This document shows, in pieces, positions 8,137-18,082 of a DNA stretch of 64,000 bases. The translations under genes were made by a program, and so were the position numbers. Position 1 is the first letter of the stretch; each line of letters starts with the position of its first letter. Source of the DNA: Patulibacter sp. SYSU D01012. GTDB lineage: Bacteria > Actinomycetota > Thermoleophilia > Solirubrobacterales > Solirubrobacteraceae. Below the pieces are notes generated by a model that had not been told where the DNA came from, made no database searches, and worked only from the letters and a program-made list of their open reading frames with translations. Location: the NCBI RefSeq assembly GCF_017916475.1, contig NZ_JAFMTB010000001.1, positions 1 to 64,000 on the forward strand, read 5' to 3'.

Positions 8137-9192
8137 TCAGCCCTCGTGGGCGGCCCTCTGCTTCAGGGCGTCGAGCGGCGACTTCGCCGTCGAGAACCCG
8201 TCCGAGGTGATGCGGTGACGGAAGATCCAGTACGACCAGCCCTGGTAGAGGAAGACGACCGGCGCGATGAGGACCGCGACCCAGGTCATGACCTTCAGGG
8301 TGTAGTGCGACGAGGCGGCCTCGGCGACGGTCAGCGTGCCGGCCGGGTCGCCCGTCGAGGGCAGGACGTTGGGCCACAGCTGGGCGAAGAGCAGGACCGC
8401 GGCGCCGACGATCGTCAGCACGGTGCCGGCGAACGCGATGGCCTCGTTGTCCTTCAGCAGGGCCAGGCCCGAGCCGACGAGGCCCGCGACCGCCATCAGG
8501 ACCCCGACGACGCCCAGGACGGCGATGCCGTCGCCCTGGCCGAGCAGCGACCACAGGCCGAAGGCGGCGACGAGGACGGTCGCGACCGGCCAGATCCCGA
8601 GGGCGAAGCGGCGGCTGCGCTCACGGAGCACGCCCTCCGTCCGCAGGCCCAGGAACGTGGCGCCGTGGAGCAGGAACAGGGCGAGGACCGCGACGACGCC
8701 GAGCAGCGCGTAGGGGCTGAGCAGGTCGAAGAACGAGCCGGTGTAGTCCGAGTTGGCGTCCATCTTGATCCCGCGGACCACGTTGGCCAGCGCGGCGGCG
8801 ACCATGGCCGGGGCGAGCAGCGACGAGATCGCCAGCGCCCAGTCCCAGCGGGCGGTCCAGACGGGGTCGTTCTCCTGCTTGCGGCGGTACTCGATGGCGA
8901 GCACCCGCACGATCAGGGACACGAGGAGGATCAGCAGCGGCAGGTAGAGCGCGCTGAACATCGACGCGTACCAGTTGGGGAAGGCGGCGAAGGTGGCGCC
9001 GCCGGCGACGAGCAGCCACACCTCGTTCCCGTCCCAGACGGGGCCGAAGGTGCGCACCATCGCGTCGCGCTCCTCGGGCTTCTTGGCCAGCACCGGCAGC
9101 AGCATGCCGACGCCGAAGTCGAAGCCCTCGAGGACGAGGTAGCCGGCCCAGAAGACGGCGATGAGGAGGAACCAGAGAGTCGGGAGATCCAT
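8137..9192 (-). CDS. cydB: Cytochrome bd ubiquinol oxidase subunit II
   Basis: A 351-residue multi-spanning membrane protein that forms the bd-type quinol oxidase with CydA. The N-terminal helix ends with VLEGFDFGVGMLLP, the family hallmark, and repeated hydrophobic segments cover the protein. The gene begins 33 bases after the cydA stop and is surely co-transcribed with it. The complex reduces oxygen to water at high affinity without proton pumping and resists NO, which suits the neighbouring oxygen-sensing pair. No cydC/cydD assembly genes are present in the window. A short hydrophilic C-terminus (ALKQRAAHEG) is normal. Confidence 0.96.
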   Translation of the reverse strand: MDLPTLWFLLIAVFWAGYLVLEGFDFGVGMLLPVLAKKPEERDAMVRTFGPVWDGNEVWLLVAGGATFAAFPNWYASMFSALYLPLLILLVSLIVRVLAIEYRRKQENDPVWTARWDWALAISSLLAPAMVAAALANVVRGIKMDANSDYTGSFFDLLSPYALLGVVAVLALFLLHGATFLGLRTEGVLRERSRRFALGIWPVATVLVAAFGLWSLLGQGDGIAVLGVVGVLMAVAGLVGSGLALLKDNEAIAFAGTVLTIVGAAVLLFAQLWPNVLPSTGDPAGTLTVAEAASSHYTLKVMTWVAVLIAPVVFLYQGWSYWIFRHRITSDGFSTAKSPLDALKQRAAHEG

Positions 9193-9225
9193 GAGGAGAT
9201 CCGGTCGCGTTCGCGGGTCGGGGGG

Positions 9226-10665
9226 TCAGTAGGCGAGGGCGGGGACGCGCTCGCGCTCGGGGTTGGGGTTGGTGGAGTCCGCGCCGTCGGTCGGCGGGGC
9301 GTCGCTGCCCTCGGGGCCCTTGACGGCCAGGCGGGCGAAGAGCCGGAACTCGATGAAGCAGATGATCAGGTAGAGCCCCACGAACACCGAGAGCGAGATG
9401 ACCATGGTCGAGACGCCGAGCTTCGACACCGCGTCCTCGGTCTTCAGCAGGCCGGTGACGACCCACGGCTGGCGGCCGACCTCGGTGAAGATCCAGCCGA
9501 ACGCGTGGCCGAGGAAGCCGGCGGCCAGGCCGAACAGCGCCAGGCGACGGAACCAGGTCTTCTGCGTCAGGCCCTCGATGCCGGCCTTCGAGCGGTGCAT
9601 GACCCACAGGCCCGCGGCGGCGAAGGCGAACATGAAGATGCCGAAGCCCATCATCAGGCGGAAGGACCAGTACGTGATGCCGACGGTCGGGTAGTACTCG
9701 CCCGGGCCGTACTTCGCGACGGCCTCGCGCTGCAGGTCGTTGATGCCCTTGACGGTGCCGTTCGGGTCGTTCGTCGCCATGAAGGACGTGAGCTTCGGGA
9801 TCTTGATCTCGAAGTGCGTGCGCTCCGGCTTCTTCTCGAACGGCGAGATGTTCATGAGCGACAGGCCGGCGCCCTTCTCCGTGTCGTACAGCGCCTCGGC
9901 GGCGGCCATCTTCATGGGCTGCTTCTCGGTCATGTACTGGCCGAAGAAGTGGCCGACGACCATCGTCAGGACCGCGGTGACGAGCATCGTGCGCAGGCCC
10001 CAGTCGAGCGAGCGACGGAAGAACGCCGTCTCGTGGCCGGGCTTGCGGGACAGGTGCCAGATCGAGATGCCGGCGATCAGGCCCGCGGCGGTCAGGATCG
10101 CGGCCGGGATCGTGTGCAGGTAGGCGAAGAGCGCGGTCGGGCTGGAGAGGACGGCCCAGATCGAGGTCAGGACGGCGTTGCCGGTCTCGGGGTCGATCTT
10201 GTAGCCGACCGGGTTCTGCATCCAGCCGTTGGCGGCGAGGATGAAGAAGGCCGACAGGTTCGTGCCGATGAAGACGAGCCAGATCGAGGCGAGGTGCAGC
10301 TTCTTCGGCAGGTGGTCCCAGCCGAAGATCCACAGGCCGAGGAACGTCGACTCCAGGAAGAACGCCGCCAGGCCCTCCATCGCGAGCGGGGCGCCGAAGA
10401 CGTCACCGACGTAGCGCGAGTACGCGCTCCAGGCCATCCCGAACTGGAACTCCTGGACGATGCCGGTCGCGATGCCGATCGCGAAGTTGACGAGCAGCAG
10501 CTTGCCCCAGAAGCGGGTCATGCGCTTGTACTGCTCGTCGCCTGTACGGACCCACTTGGTCTGCATGACCGCGACGATCCCCGAGAGGCCGATCGTCAGC
10601 GGGACGAAGATGAAGTGGATGACGGTGGTGAAGGCGAATTGCCAGCGTGCGAGTTCGAGGAGCAT
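9226..10665 (-). CDS. cydA: Cytochrome bd ubiquinol oxidase subunit I
   Basis: A 479-residue haem-bearing subunit of the bd oxidase. Haem ligands are visible: His17 in TVIHFIF (haem b595), His184 in YLHTIPA (haem b558) and the Met in YWSFRLMMGFG (b558). The quinol-binding Q-loop carries KMAAAEALY with the conserved Glu, and GRQPW is present. The Q-loop lacks the long insert of E. coli CydA, so this is the short-Q-loop class. Start ATG at 10665; the 270 bases upstream hold no gene and must contain the cydAB promoter. The C-terminal 25 residues are charged and cytosolic. In context it is probably induced at low oxygen by the 4333/6244 pair, which is inference. Confidence 0.97.
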   Translation of the reverse strand: MLLELARWQFAFTTVIHFIFVPLTIGLSGIVAVMQTKWVRTGDEQYKRMTRFWGKLLLVNFAIGIATGIVQEFQFGMAWSAYSRYVGDVFGAPLAMEGLAAFFLESTFLGLWIFGWDHLPKKLHLASIWLVFIGTNLSAFFILAANGWMQNPVGYKIDPETGNAVLTSIWAVLSSPTALFAYLHTIPAAILTAAGLIAGISIWHLSRKPGHETAFFRRSLDWGLRTMLVTAVLTMVVGHFFGQYMTEKQPMKMAAAEALYDTEKGAGLSLMNISPFEKKPERTHFEIKIPKLTSFMATNDPNGTVKGINDLQREAVAKYGPGEYYPTVGITYWSFRLMMGFGIFMFAFAAAGLWVMHRSKAGIEGLTQKTWFRRLALFGLAAGFLGHAFGWIFTEVGRQPWVVTGLLKTEDAVSKLGVSTMVISLSVFVGLYLIICFIEFRLFARLAVKGPEGSDAPPTDGADSTNPNPERERVPALAY

Positions 10666-10935
10666 GGGCAGCGTTCCCGGAAGGGGGGGCGAGAAGGGGT
10701 CGGACCCGGCGTACGTCGGGCGTCATCCACGGTACGAACGGGCCGTCTCGGTTCCATCGGGGGCGTGCCGTGCGCCGGTGCGGGGAACTACGGGACCGGG
10801 TCGCGGGGGTTCTGCGGTCCAGCCCGGAGGGGGCCGGACGAGCGGCGTCCGGCGCCGGGGCGGGGCGCCGTGCGGCGGGTGGCCGGCACGGGTCCGCGGT
10901 CCGCGGCGCCCGTCGGGGGCGCCGCGACGGGCGGC

Positions 10936-12171
10936 TCAGTCCTCGTCGCCGCCGAGCAGCTCGACGCCCGGGTCGCCCTCGGACGCGAGGATGCGGTGCT
11001 CGGCCTCCGGGTCGGCGACGCCCGCCGGGATGCGGGCGACGGCCTGCTCCAGCCCGAGCTCGTCCACGTCCGCCAGGAAGGGGGCCAGGCGCGCGCCCGC
11101 GACCTTCTGGGCCGGCCACCACGGGGAGCGGTGCGAGACCTGCGTGTCGACGATCTCGCCGCCCTCGACGCGCCCGGACAGGTAGAGCGGGGCCTCGCCC
11201 GTCCACAGGGTCGCGCGCAGGCGCCCGGCGAAGGCCAGCTCGGGCACGTCCAGCCCGGCGCGGCGGGCGATGACGGTCGCCACGGCGTCCGCCTGCTGCG
11301 TCGCCAGTCCGCCCTGCTTGAGCGGGTAGGCGGCGCCGTCCCCGATGGCGTGGACGTCGGCGACCCCCTCGACCGCGAACGACGGGTCCACGCGCACGAA
11401 GCCGTGCTCGTCGAGCGGCAGGCCCTGGATGGGCGGGCCGTACAGCCGCGGCAGCGCGACCACGCGGTCGGCGGGCAGGCGCTCGTCCCCGTGCAGCACG
11501 AGCGCGTGGCTCTCGCGGCTGGCGACGGTGCGGCCGGTCAGCACGCGCACGCCGGCGTCCTCGAGCAGCGACGCGACGGCGGCGGAGCCCGCGCCCCGGA
11601 AGACCTCGAGCGGGGCGCTCTCGTGGGTGACCACGGTGACGGCGCCCCCCTCGGCGTCCATCCCCGCGGCGCGCCGGGCGCTCATCAGCGCCAGCTCGTA
11701 CAGCGGCAGGGTCCAGTACGAGCCGGGCGGGGCGACGAACACGACGTGGCGAACCGTGCCGTCCTCGAGCTCGCGGACCGTCCAGTGCAGGTCGTCCGCG
11801 TGCTCGGCGGTGAACGTCGTGGCGTGCGCGACCGCCGCCTCGGTGCGGGCGCCCGGGGCCAGGACCAGCTCGTCGTACGGCAGCTCGCGCTCGCCCAGGT
11901 CGACGACCTTCTCGCCCGGCTTCACGGCCCGCACGGCGCCGGTGACGAGCTCGGCCCCCAGGGCGGTGGTCAGCGCCTGCAGGTCGTAGTGGCGCGACGC
12001 CTGGGTGAACGGCTCGGACACCGACTCGGGCCGCAGGTGCAGCGAGGGCCGCGGCGAGACGACCGTCGCCCGGACGGCGTCGCGCGCGACGGAGCGCAGC
12101 GCGAGCAGCAGCTCCACCGCGGCGATCCCGCCGCCGGCGACCACGACACGGACAGGGCGAGCGTCGGCCAT
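10936..12171 (-). CDS. FAD-dependent pyridine nucleotide-disulfide family oxidoreductase (NDH-2/SQR-like)
   Basis: A 411-residue flavoprotein. The N-terminal Rossmann motif VVVAGGGIAAVELLLAL (residues 9-25) binds FAD; the second FAD contact is DVHAIGDGAAYPLKQGG in the C-terminal half. Layout resembles type II NADH dehydrogenases and sulfide:quinone oxidoreductases, but the disulfide Cys pair of SQR is absent, so a quinone-reducing NDH-like role is likelier. Situated next to cydAB, it could feed electrons into quinol. No C-terminal amphipathic anchor is obvious. The product is cytosolic or peripheral. The electron donor is unknown. Confidence 0.82.
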   Translation of the reverse strand: MADARPVRVVVAGGGIAAVELLLALRSVARDAVRATVVSPRPSLHLRPESVSEPFTQASRHYDLQALTTALGAELVTGAVRAVKPGEKVVDLGERELPYDELVLAPGARTEAAVAHATTFTAEHADDLHWTVRELEDGTVRHVVFVAPPGSYWTLPLYELALMSARRAAGMDAEGGAVTVVTHESAPLEVFRGAGSAAVASLLEDAGVRVLTGRTVASRESHALVLHGDERLPADRVVALPRLYGPPIQGLPLDEHGFVRVDPSFAVEGVADVHAIGDGAAYPLKQGGLATQQADAVATVIARRAGLDVPELAFAGRLRATLWTGEAPLYLSGRVEGGEIVDTQVSHRSPWWPAQKVAGARLAPFLADVDELGLEQAVARIPAGVADPEAEHRILASEGDPGVELLGGDED

Positions 12172-12228
12172 GTCCGCCAGGCTACGCGTCCCGGCCGGGG
12201 AGGGCCAGGAACGGCGGTCTGCGCCCGC

Positions 12229-12528
12229 TCAGCCGGCGTGGTCGCCGTCCGCCGCGACGTGCTCGCGGGGGTCGACGTCGTCGTCGACGGGGATGCCGGC
12301 GAGGACCGCGGCGCGCTTCATCGCCTGGTCGAGCCCCTCGGGGGTCTGCAGGTCGATCTCGTCGAACAGCCCGGCGCGCATCGCGATGCCGCGGGTGGCG
12401 CGCATCTTGGCGTTCTCGAGGTTCATCAGGGCGATCTCGAACTCGCGGTTGGCGCGATCGTCGACGCCCTCGCGGAACGCCTCGATGGCGGCGATCGCCT
12501 CGTCGATGGTGTGCTTGATCGTGACCAT
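12229..12528 (-). CDS. Small hypothetical protein
   Basis: A 99-residue acidic, helical protein that I do not recognise. It has an N-terminal helix IDEAIAAIEAFREGVDD, then ANREFEIALMNLENAKMRATRG and a C-terminal Asp/His-rich tail (VDDDVDPREHVAADGDHAG). No signal peptide or membrane segment. I chose the ATG giving MVTIKHTIDE because the predicted fold begins there; an in-frame ATG 72 bases further upstream at 12600 has GGAGG before it and would add a proline/arginine leader, so the start is uncertain. It lies downstream of and apart from the FAD protein gene. Confidence 0.6.
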   Translation of the reverse strand: MVTIKHTIDEAIAAIEAFREGVDDRANREFEIALMNLENAKMRATRGIAMRAGLFDEIDLQTPEGLDQAMKRAAVLAGIPVDDDVDPREHVAADGDHAG

Positions 12529-12681
12529 GGGTGAGCGGCCGGCGGGCGACTGCGCGCGCCGACGAGGGGCGATGGTGTCACCTAGGACGACCGGCCGCAT
12601 CCCGAACGCCGTTCCTCCCAACGGGTGATCGACCCGGAGCGGTCGCGCGCGGACGCGATCGGTCCGCGAGGGTGCGACGCG

Positions 12682-13086
12682 TCACGCGTCGGGCTCGCGC
12701 AGCACGCCCGCGAGGGCGCGGAACGCCCGCTCCAGGCGCTCCAGGTCGCGGGCGCGCAGCGCCGAGCGCAGGTCCTCGCGGGCGGCCGCGACGGCCGGGC
12801 GCGACGGACGCCGACGGACGCGGTCGGTGCGGACGGCCGGCGGCCCGGGCAGCCCCTCGCCGAGCGGCGAGGGCACCCACGCCAGGCCGGCGGCGCGCGC
12901 CCGGGCCACGAAGGCCGCCGCGTCGTCGGCGCAGGCGGCCAGCTCGGCGTCGGCCGCGCCGTCGGGCGTGCGCCGCCGCCGCTCGAGCGCGCGCTGCCAC
13001 CGGGCGGCCAGCTCCTGCCCGGCCGTCCACGTCTCGTGCCGCGACCGGGTGGCGGCCGCCGGCGTCGGGTCTGCGCGCTGCTGCAC
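12682..13086 (-). CDS. Hypothetical protein, Arg/Ala-rich helical
   Basis: A 134-residue protein of unknown function. It is rich in Ala, Arg and Glu and looks almost wholly helical, with no membrane segment, signal or metal motif. The GTG start is supported by GAGGAG six bases upstream. Amphipathic stretches such as EDLRSALRARDLERLERAF near the C-terminus suggest a coiled coil or protein-protein contact. The gene stands between two unrelated short genes on the same strand. Could be lineage-specific. Confidence 0.55.
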   Translation of the reverse strand: MQQRADPTPAAATRSRHETWTAGQELAARWQRALERRRRTPDGAADAELAACADDAAAFVARARAAGLAWVPSPLGEGLPGPPAVRTDRVRRRPSRPAVAAAREDLRSALRARDLERLERAFRALAGVLREPDA

Positions 13087-13192
13087 CGCTGCTCCTCGCC
13101 CGCGGCCCGTCCGGACCGCGCGGCGGCACCCTACGGGCGCCGCCGGGGCGGGTCAAGCGCGGGACGGCCGCCCGCCCCGCGGGGTCGCCGGA

Positions 13193-13738
13193 TCAGCCGG
13201 GCAGCGGCGCCGACGCGGGGCCGTCGACCCGGGCGTTCGGGTCGATCGGCAGCTCGAAGTGCGCCACCCCGTCCACGGTGCTGCGCTGCACGAGCAGCCC
13301 GGACGTCGAGAGCATGTCGATCATGTCGCGGTTGCTCGGCTGCACCTCGGCGACCAGACGGACGATGCCGCGATGGCGCGCCTCGTCGACGAGCTGCCGC
13401 AGGAGCGCCGTCCCGATGCCCAGGCGGTGGTGCCCGTCGGCCACCTCGAAGGCGATCTCGGCGGCGCCCGCGCCGAGCGGCACGTACGTCCCGTGCCCGA
13501 TGAGCTCCTCGGTCTCCGGCCGCAGCGCCAGCACGCCGAAGCCCCCGTGGTCGCCCGCGTGGGCGTCGTTGCGCGCCGCCGCCGTCAGGTTGGGCCCGGC
13601 GGTGAAGAAGCGCAGCCAGCGGGACTCGCCGGTGACGTGCCGCAGCAGCTCGAGCAGCCGCGGCTCGTCGTCCGGGCGCACCGGGCGGAGCACCGCCCGG
13701 CTGCCGTCGCGGAGGATGATCGGGGCGTCCACGCTCAT
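13193..13738 (-). CDS. GNAT-family N-acetyltransferase
   Basis: A 181-residue acetyl-CoA-dependent acetyltransferase. The start PIILRDGSRAVLRPVRPDD is the typical beta1, and motif A (acetyl-CoA pyrophosphate loop) is seen in EVADGHHRLGIGTALLRQLVDEA, with the R/Q-x-x-G-x-G/A pattern as HHRLGIGTA. The sequence resembles the acetyltransferase domain found in Pat-type protein lysine acetyltransferases, so the target may be a protein, for example an acyl-CoA synthetase. Context with acetaldehyde and alcohol dehydrogenases directly upstream would fit control of acetate metabolism, but that link is inference. Confidence 0.85.
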   Translation of the reverse strand: MSVDAPIILRDGSRAVLRPVRPDDEPRLLELLRHVTGESRWLRFFTAGPNLTAAARNDAHAGDHGGFGVLALRPETEELIGHGTYVPLGAGAAEIAFEVADGHHRLGIGTALLRQLVDEARHRGIVRLVAEVQPSNRDMIDMLSTSGLLVQRSTVDGVAHFELPIDPNARVDGPASAPLPG

Positions 13739-13751
13739 GGTGCCCGGCAGG

Positions 13752-15290
13752 CTAGAACAGCCCGCGCGGCCCGTCGTCGTATGAGACGAGCAGGCACTTC
13801 GTCTGCGTGTAGTGGTCGAGCATCATCTTGTGCGTCTCGCGCCCGACGCCGGACGCCTTGTAGCCGCCGAACGCCGCGCCCGCCGGGTACACGTGGTAGC
13901 AGTTCGTCCACACGCGTCCGGCCTGGATCGCCCGGCCGACGCGGAACGCGCGCGAGCCGTCGCGGGTCCAGACGCCGGCGCCCAGGCCGAAGATCGTGTC
14001 GTTGGCGATGCGGATCGCGTCCGCCTCGTCCTCGAACGTCGTGACCGCCAGCACGGGCCCGAAGATCTCCTCCTGGAAGACCCGCATGCCGTTGTCGCCC
14101 TTCAGCACGGTCGGGGCGTAGAACGCGCCGTCCGCCAGCGGGCCGTCGAGCTGCGGGCGCTCGCCGCCGATGAGCACCTCGGCGCCCTCGTCCCGGCCGA
14201 TCGCCACGTAGCGCTCGATCGTCTCGCGCTGGTGGTCGGACACCTGCGGGCCGATCTGCGTGGCCGGGTCGAGCGGGTCGCCCTGCACGATCGCGGCGAT
14301 GCGCTCCAGGCAGCGGGCCATGAAGCGGTCGTAGATCGACGCCTGGATCAGCGCGCGGGACGGGCAGGTGCAGACCTCGCCCTTGTTGAACGCGTAGAGG
14401 ACCAGGCCCTCGATCGCCTTGTCGAGGAACGCGTCGTCGGCGTCCATCACGTCGGCGAAGAAGACGTTCGGCGACTTGCCGCCCAGCTCGGTCGTCGACG
14501 GGATCAGGCGGTCCGCCGCGTAGCGCATGATCCGCTGGCCGATCTCGGTCGAGCCCGTGAACGCGATCTTCGCGATGCGCGGATTCGTCGCGAGCGCCTC
14601 GCCGATCGACCCGCCGGGGCCGTTGACGACGTTGAGCACGCCCTTCGGGACGACGTCGCCGATGATCTCGCAGAGCTTCAGGATCGACCACGGCGTCGGG
14701 CTCGCCGGCTTGACCACCGTGCAGTTGCCGGCGGCCAGGGCCGGGGCGATCTTCCACGCCGCCATCAGGAGCGGGAAGTTGAACGGGATGATCTGCCCGA
14801 CGACGCCCAGCGGCTCCTTGAAGTGGTACGCGTACGTCTGCGCGTCGATCTCGCTGATCGACCCCTCCTCCGCGCGGATCACGCCGGCGAAGTAGCGGAA
14901 GTGGTCGATCGCCAGGGGCACGTCGGCGGCGAGCGTCTCGCGGACCGGCTTGCCGTTGTCCCAGCTCTCGGCCACCGCGAGCTCCTCGAGGTGCGCCTCC
15001 ATCGCGTCGGCGACGGCGTTCAGCACGGCGGAGCGCTCCGCCGGCGACCGGCGGGCCCAGTCGTCCTTCGCCGCGTGCGCGGCGTCGAGCGCCACCTCGA
15101 CGTCCGCGGGCGTCGAGTCGGCGACCTCGCAGATCACCTCGCCGGTGACGGGCGTGCGGTTGGCGCGGTAGCGCCCGTCGACCGGCGGCACGAACGCGCC
15201 GCCGATGTAGTTGCCGTAGCGCTCCCGCACCGTGACGGGGCTCCCGGGGGTGCCCGGCGCGGCGAAGGCGGTGCGCTCGACGGTGGCCAT
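13752..15290 (-). CDS. NAD-dependent aldehyde dehydrogenase (acetaldehyde type, AldB/ExaC-like)
   Basis: A 512-residue aldehyde dehydrogenase. Family signatures include [20 protein letters not shown] (cofactor domain), the active-site Glu in [10 protein letters not shown] and the catalytic Cys in [13 protein letters not shown]. The ending, [20 protein letters not shown], resembles the ExaC/AldB group, which oxidises acetaldehyde to acetate. It lies 29 bases downstream of the alcohol dehydrogenase gene on the same strand, so the pair converts alcohols (ethanol) via aldehyde to acid. ATG start with GGAG 7 bases upstream. Confidence 0.93.
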   Translation of the reverse strand: MATVERTAFAAPGTPGSPVTVRERYGNYIGGAFVPPVDGRYRANRTPVTGEVICEVADSTPADVEVALDAAHAAKDDWARRSPAERSAVLNAVADAMEAHLEELAVAESWDNGKPVRETLAADVPLAIDHFRYFAGVIRAEEGSISEIDAQTYAYHFKEPLGVVGQIIPFNFPLLMAAWKIAPALAAGNCTVVKPASPTPWSILKLCEIIGDVVPKGVLNVVNGPGGSIGEALATNPRIAKIAFTGSTEIGQRIMRYAADRLIPSTTELGGKSPNVFFADVMDADDAFLDKAIEGLVLYAFNKGEVCTCPSRALIQASIYDRFMARCLERIAAIVQGDPLDPATQIGPQVSDHQRETIERYVAIGRDEGAEVLIGGERPQLDGPLADGAFYAPTVLKGDNGMRVFQEEIFGPVLAVTTFEDEADAIRIANDTIFGLGAGVWTRDGSRAFRVGRAIQAGRVWTNCYHVYPAGAAFGGYKASGVGRETHKMMLDHYTQTKCLLVSYDDGPRGLF

Positions 15291-15319
15291 GGTGTGCTCC
15301 TTCGGATCGATCCCCGCGG

Positions 15320-16387
15320 CTACGCGGTCGCGGCCGCGGCGGTGGTGGCGGCGGCGCGCCCGTCCGCGTCGCGCAGGTCGAAGACCGTGCGGGCCGCGCC
15401 GGCGCTGCCGTCCAGGACGGACGCGATCGCCTCGTTGACGTCGTCGAGGTGGCACTCGGTGCGCTCGACCTTCGTCAGGCCGCGGCGGTGCAGCTCGAAG
15501 ACCTCGACGAGGTCCTGGTGCGTGCCGACGATCGAGCCCTTGACGCTCAGGCCGCCGAGGACGGTCTCGAAGATCGGGATCTCCATGCCGTTGTCGGCGG
15601 GCAGGCCGACGCACACGAGCGTGCCGCCACGGGCGAGGGAGCCGAGCGCCTGCTCGAACGCCTTCGGGCTGACCGCGGTGGCGATCGCCGCGTCCGCGCC
15701 GCCGAGGGCCTGGATCGCCTCGATCGGGTCCTCCTTGCGCGGGTTGACGACGTGCTCGGCGCCGAGGGCCTTCGCCGTCTCCAGGCGCTCGTCGTTCAGG
15801 TCGACCGCGATCACGGACGCGCCGGTGATGCGGGCGTACTGCAGCGCCATGTGGCCCAGGCCGCCGACGCCGAAGATCGCGACGCGGCTGGAGGACGTGC
15901 AGCCGGACTCCTTCACGGCCTTGTACGTCGTCACGCCGGCGCACGTGAGCGGGGCCGCGTCGAGCGGGTCGATGCCGTCGGGCACGATCACCGCGTGGCG
16001 GGCGTAGGCGACGAGGTGCTCGGCGAACCCGCCGTCGATGGCGTAGCCCGTGTTCAGCTGCTGCTCGCAGAGCGTCTCGCGCCCGGAGTTGCAGTAGCGG
16101 CAGTCGCCGCAGGCGTAGCCCAGCCACGGGACGGCGATGCGCATGCCGACCTCGAGGCCGTGCGCGTTGCCCGGCCCGACCTTCTCGACGATGCCGACCG
16201 CCTCGTGGCCCGGGATGAACGGCGGCTCGGGCTTGACCGGCCAGTCGCCGTGGGCGGCGTGGATGTCCGTGTGGCACAGGCCGGACGCCTCGACCCGGAC
16301 GAGGACCTGCTCGGCCCCGGGCTCGGGGACGGGCACGTCCTCGACGACGAGGGGCTCGGTGAAGCTGTGGACGACGGCGGCCTTCAT
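15320..16387 (-). CDS. adhP: Zinc-dependent alcohol dehydrogenase
   Basis: A 355-residue medium-chain dehydrogenase of AdhP type. Catalytic zinc ligands are Cys38 in SGLCHTD, His in IPGHEAVG (near residue 61) and Cys near 148 in [13 protein letters not shown]. The structural zinc site is the four-Cys loop [16 protein letters not shown]. The NAD-binding Rossmann motif is [17 protein letters not shown]. First gene of a two-gene operon with the acetaldehyde dehydrogenase. The C-terminus has an extra Ala/Thr-rich tail of about 15 residues. The reaction is interconversion of primary alcohols and aldehydes; ethanol is the most likely substrate given the partner gene. Confidence 0.94.
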   Translation of the reverse strand: MKAAVVHSFTEPLVVEDVPVPEPGAEQVLVRVEASGLCHTDIHAAHGDWPVKPEPPFIPGHEAVGIVEKVGPGNAHGLEVGMRIAVPWLGYACGDCRYCNSGRETLCEQQLNTGYAIDGGFAEHLVAYARHAVIVPDGIDPLDAAPLTCAGVTTYKAVKESGCTSSSRVAIFGVGGLGHMALQYARITGASVIAVDLNDERLETAKALGAEHVVNPRKEDPIEAIQALGGADAAIATAVSPKAFEQALGSLARGGTLVCVGLPADNGMEIPIFETVLGGLSVKGSIVGTHQDLVEVFELHRRGLTKVERTECHLDDVNEAIASVLDGSAGAARTVFDLRDADGRAAATTAAAATA

Positions 16388-16495
16388 GGCGGACTCCAGG
16401 GGTGGGCTCGATGACGAGGAGCCCCAGCCTCCCGCGCCGAGCGCGTCGCGGCATCCGGGCGGGCTGCGCGACCGGCATCCGTAGTTCGCGCGGGT

Positions 16496-16520
16496 GGGGC
16501 CGGCCGCGGCGGCCGGCCCC
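16496..16520 (-). terminator. GC hairpin at end of proline catabolic operon
   Basis: Perfect 10-bp stem GGGGCCGGCC/GGCCGGCCCC with 5-base loop, 8 bases past the stop codon at 16529 on the minus strand. Confidence 0.65.
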
Positions 16521-16528
16521 GGCGGGGA

Positions 16529-18082
16529 CTAGCCCAGCACCCCGTGCCGGACGGTGTCCTCGCTGACCGAGCGCGCCTCGACGAACTGCAGCAGGTAGTC
16601 CGGGCCGCCGGCCTTCGGCCCCGTGCCGGACAGGCGTCCGCCGCCGAACGGCTGGCGGCCGACCATGGCGCCCGTGCACGGCTGGTTGACGTACAGGTTG
16701 CCCACGGGCGCGCGGCGCTCGACCGCCGCGATCGTCGCGGGGCTGCGCGAGTACAGGCCGCCGGTCAGGGCGAACCGCGAGCGCTCCATCTCCTGCAGGC
16801 CGTGGTCGACGTCGCGCACGCGCTCGACGGAGAGGACCGGCCCGAAGATCTCGTCCGTGACGACGGGCGAGTCCTTCGGCAGGTCGACGAAGAGCGCCGG
16901 CGCGGCGTAGAAGCCCTCCTCGGGCACGTCGACGGTAGCGGCCGGGGTGCCGCCGAGCTGCGTGTAGCGGGCGATCCGCTCCTGCGCCTCGGGGTCGATG
17001 ACCGGCGGGACGTCGGTGCCGAACGCCTCGGGCGGTCCGACGACGAGCGTGTCGACCGCGCCCTTCAGGCGCGCGACCAGCTCGTCCGCGATCGCCTCGT
17101 GGACGAGCACCCGCGACGCCGCCGAGCACTTCTGGCCGGCGAACGCGAACGCGGACTTCAGGATGCCCGGCACCGCGTCGTCGAGGTCCGCGTCGGCGTC
17201 CACGATGATGCAGTTCTTGCCGCCCATCTCGGCGACGACCTTCTTCAGGTGCCCCTGCTCGGGCCCGACCTTCGCGGCCTCGGAGAGGATGGAGAGGCCC
17301 GCGGCGCACGAGCCCGTGAACGCGATGGTGTGGACGAGCGGGTGGGCGACGAGCGCGCGCCCCGGCTCGTCACCGCCGGGCAGCAGGTGCAGCACGTCGC
17401 GCGGCACGCCGGCGTCGTGCAGGGTGCGGACGATCAGGTCGCCGCAGGCCGGCGACTGCTCGGCCGGCTTGAGCACGACGGCGTTGCCGGTGACGAGCGC
17501 GGCCGAGACCATGCCCGTCGGGATCGCGAGCGGGAAGTTCCACGGCGCGATGACGGCGGCGACGCCGCGGCCGACGTAGCGCAGCGCGTTGCGCTCGCCC
17601 GGCATCTGCAGCAGCGGGCGGCCGTCGTCCAGCGCCGCGGCGGACAGGGCGTAGTACTCGAGGAAGTCGATCGCCTCGCCGACGTCGGCGTCCGCCTCGG
17701 CCCACGGCTTGCCGCACTCGCGCAGAGCGAGCGCCGCGGCCTCGAGCCGGCGCGAGCGCAGCAGGGCGGCGGCCCGGCGGACGATCTCGGCGCGCTCGTG
17801 GTGCGTGCGCTCGGCCCACGCCGGCTGCGCGGCGGTCGCGACGCGGACGGCCTCGTCGGCCTGCGCCGCGGACGCGCCCTGCACGCGGGCGACGACGCGC
17901 GACGGCTGCGCCGGGTCGACGGAGTCGAACGCCTCGCCGGCGCGCTCGTCGGCCCCGATCAGGACGGGGACGTCGAGCGGCAGACGGGCGTCGAGGGCCT
18001 CGAGCGCCGCGGTCGCGCGGGCGCGCACCTCGGCGCGGCGCAGCTCGAGGGCGGGCTCGTTCATGAACGGCGTGATGCTCAC
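16529..18082 (-). CDS. Delta-1-pyrroline-5-carboxylate (glutamate-semialdehyde) dehydrogenase
   Basis: A 517-residue NAD-dependent aldehyde dehydrogenase of the PutA/RocA type that oxidises glutamate semialdehyde (from P5C) to glutamate. Motifs: [13 protein letters not shown], active-site Glu in [12 protein letters not shown] and catalytic Cys in [16 protein letters not shown]. The C-terminal [20 protein letters not shown] is characteristic of P5C dehydrogenases. GTG start at 18082 overlaps the proline dehydrogenase stop by 4 bases (GTGA); an ATG 18 bases further in is the alternative. In many bacteria this activity is fused with proline dehydrogenase as PutA; here the two are separate, coupled genes. 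Confidence 0.94.
   Translation of the reverse strand: MSITPFMNEPALELRRAEVRARATAALEALDARLPLDVPVLIGADERAGEAFDSVDPAQPSRVVARVQGASAAQADEAVRVATAAQPAWAERTHHERAEIVRRAAALLRSRRLEAAALALRECGKPWAEADADVGEAIDFLEYYALSAAALDDGRPLLQMPGERNALRYVGRGVAAVIAPWNFPLAIPTGMVSAALVTGNAVVLKPAEQSPACGDLIVRTLHDAGVPRDVLHLLPGGDEPGRALVAHPLVHTIAFTGSCAAGLSILSEAAKVGPEQGHLKKVVAEMGGKNCIIVDADADLDDAVPGILKSAFAFAGQKCSAASRVLVHEAIADELVARLKGAVDTLVVGPPEAFGTDVPPVIDPEAQERIARYTQLGGTPAATVDVPEEGFYAAPALFVDLPKDSPVVTDEIFGPVLSVERVRDVDHGLQEMERSRFALTGGLYSRSPATIAAVERRAPVGNLYVNQPCTGAMVGRQPFGGGRLSGTGPKAGGPDYLLQFVEARSVSEDTVRHGVLG

Noticed and set aside
8146-12534. Very long open frame of 1462 codons on the plus strand, antisense to cydB, cydA and the flavoprotein gene
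   Set aside because: It is Asp/Glu/Arg/Gly-repetitive without any domain, as expected for the antisense of GC-rich genes, while the minus strand holds clear families.
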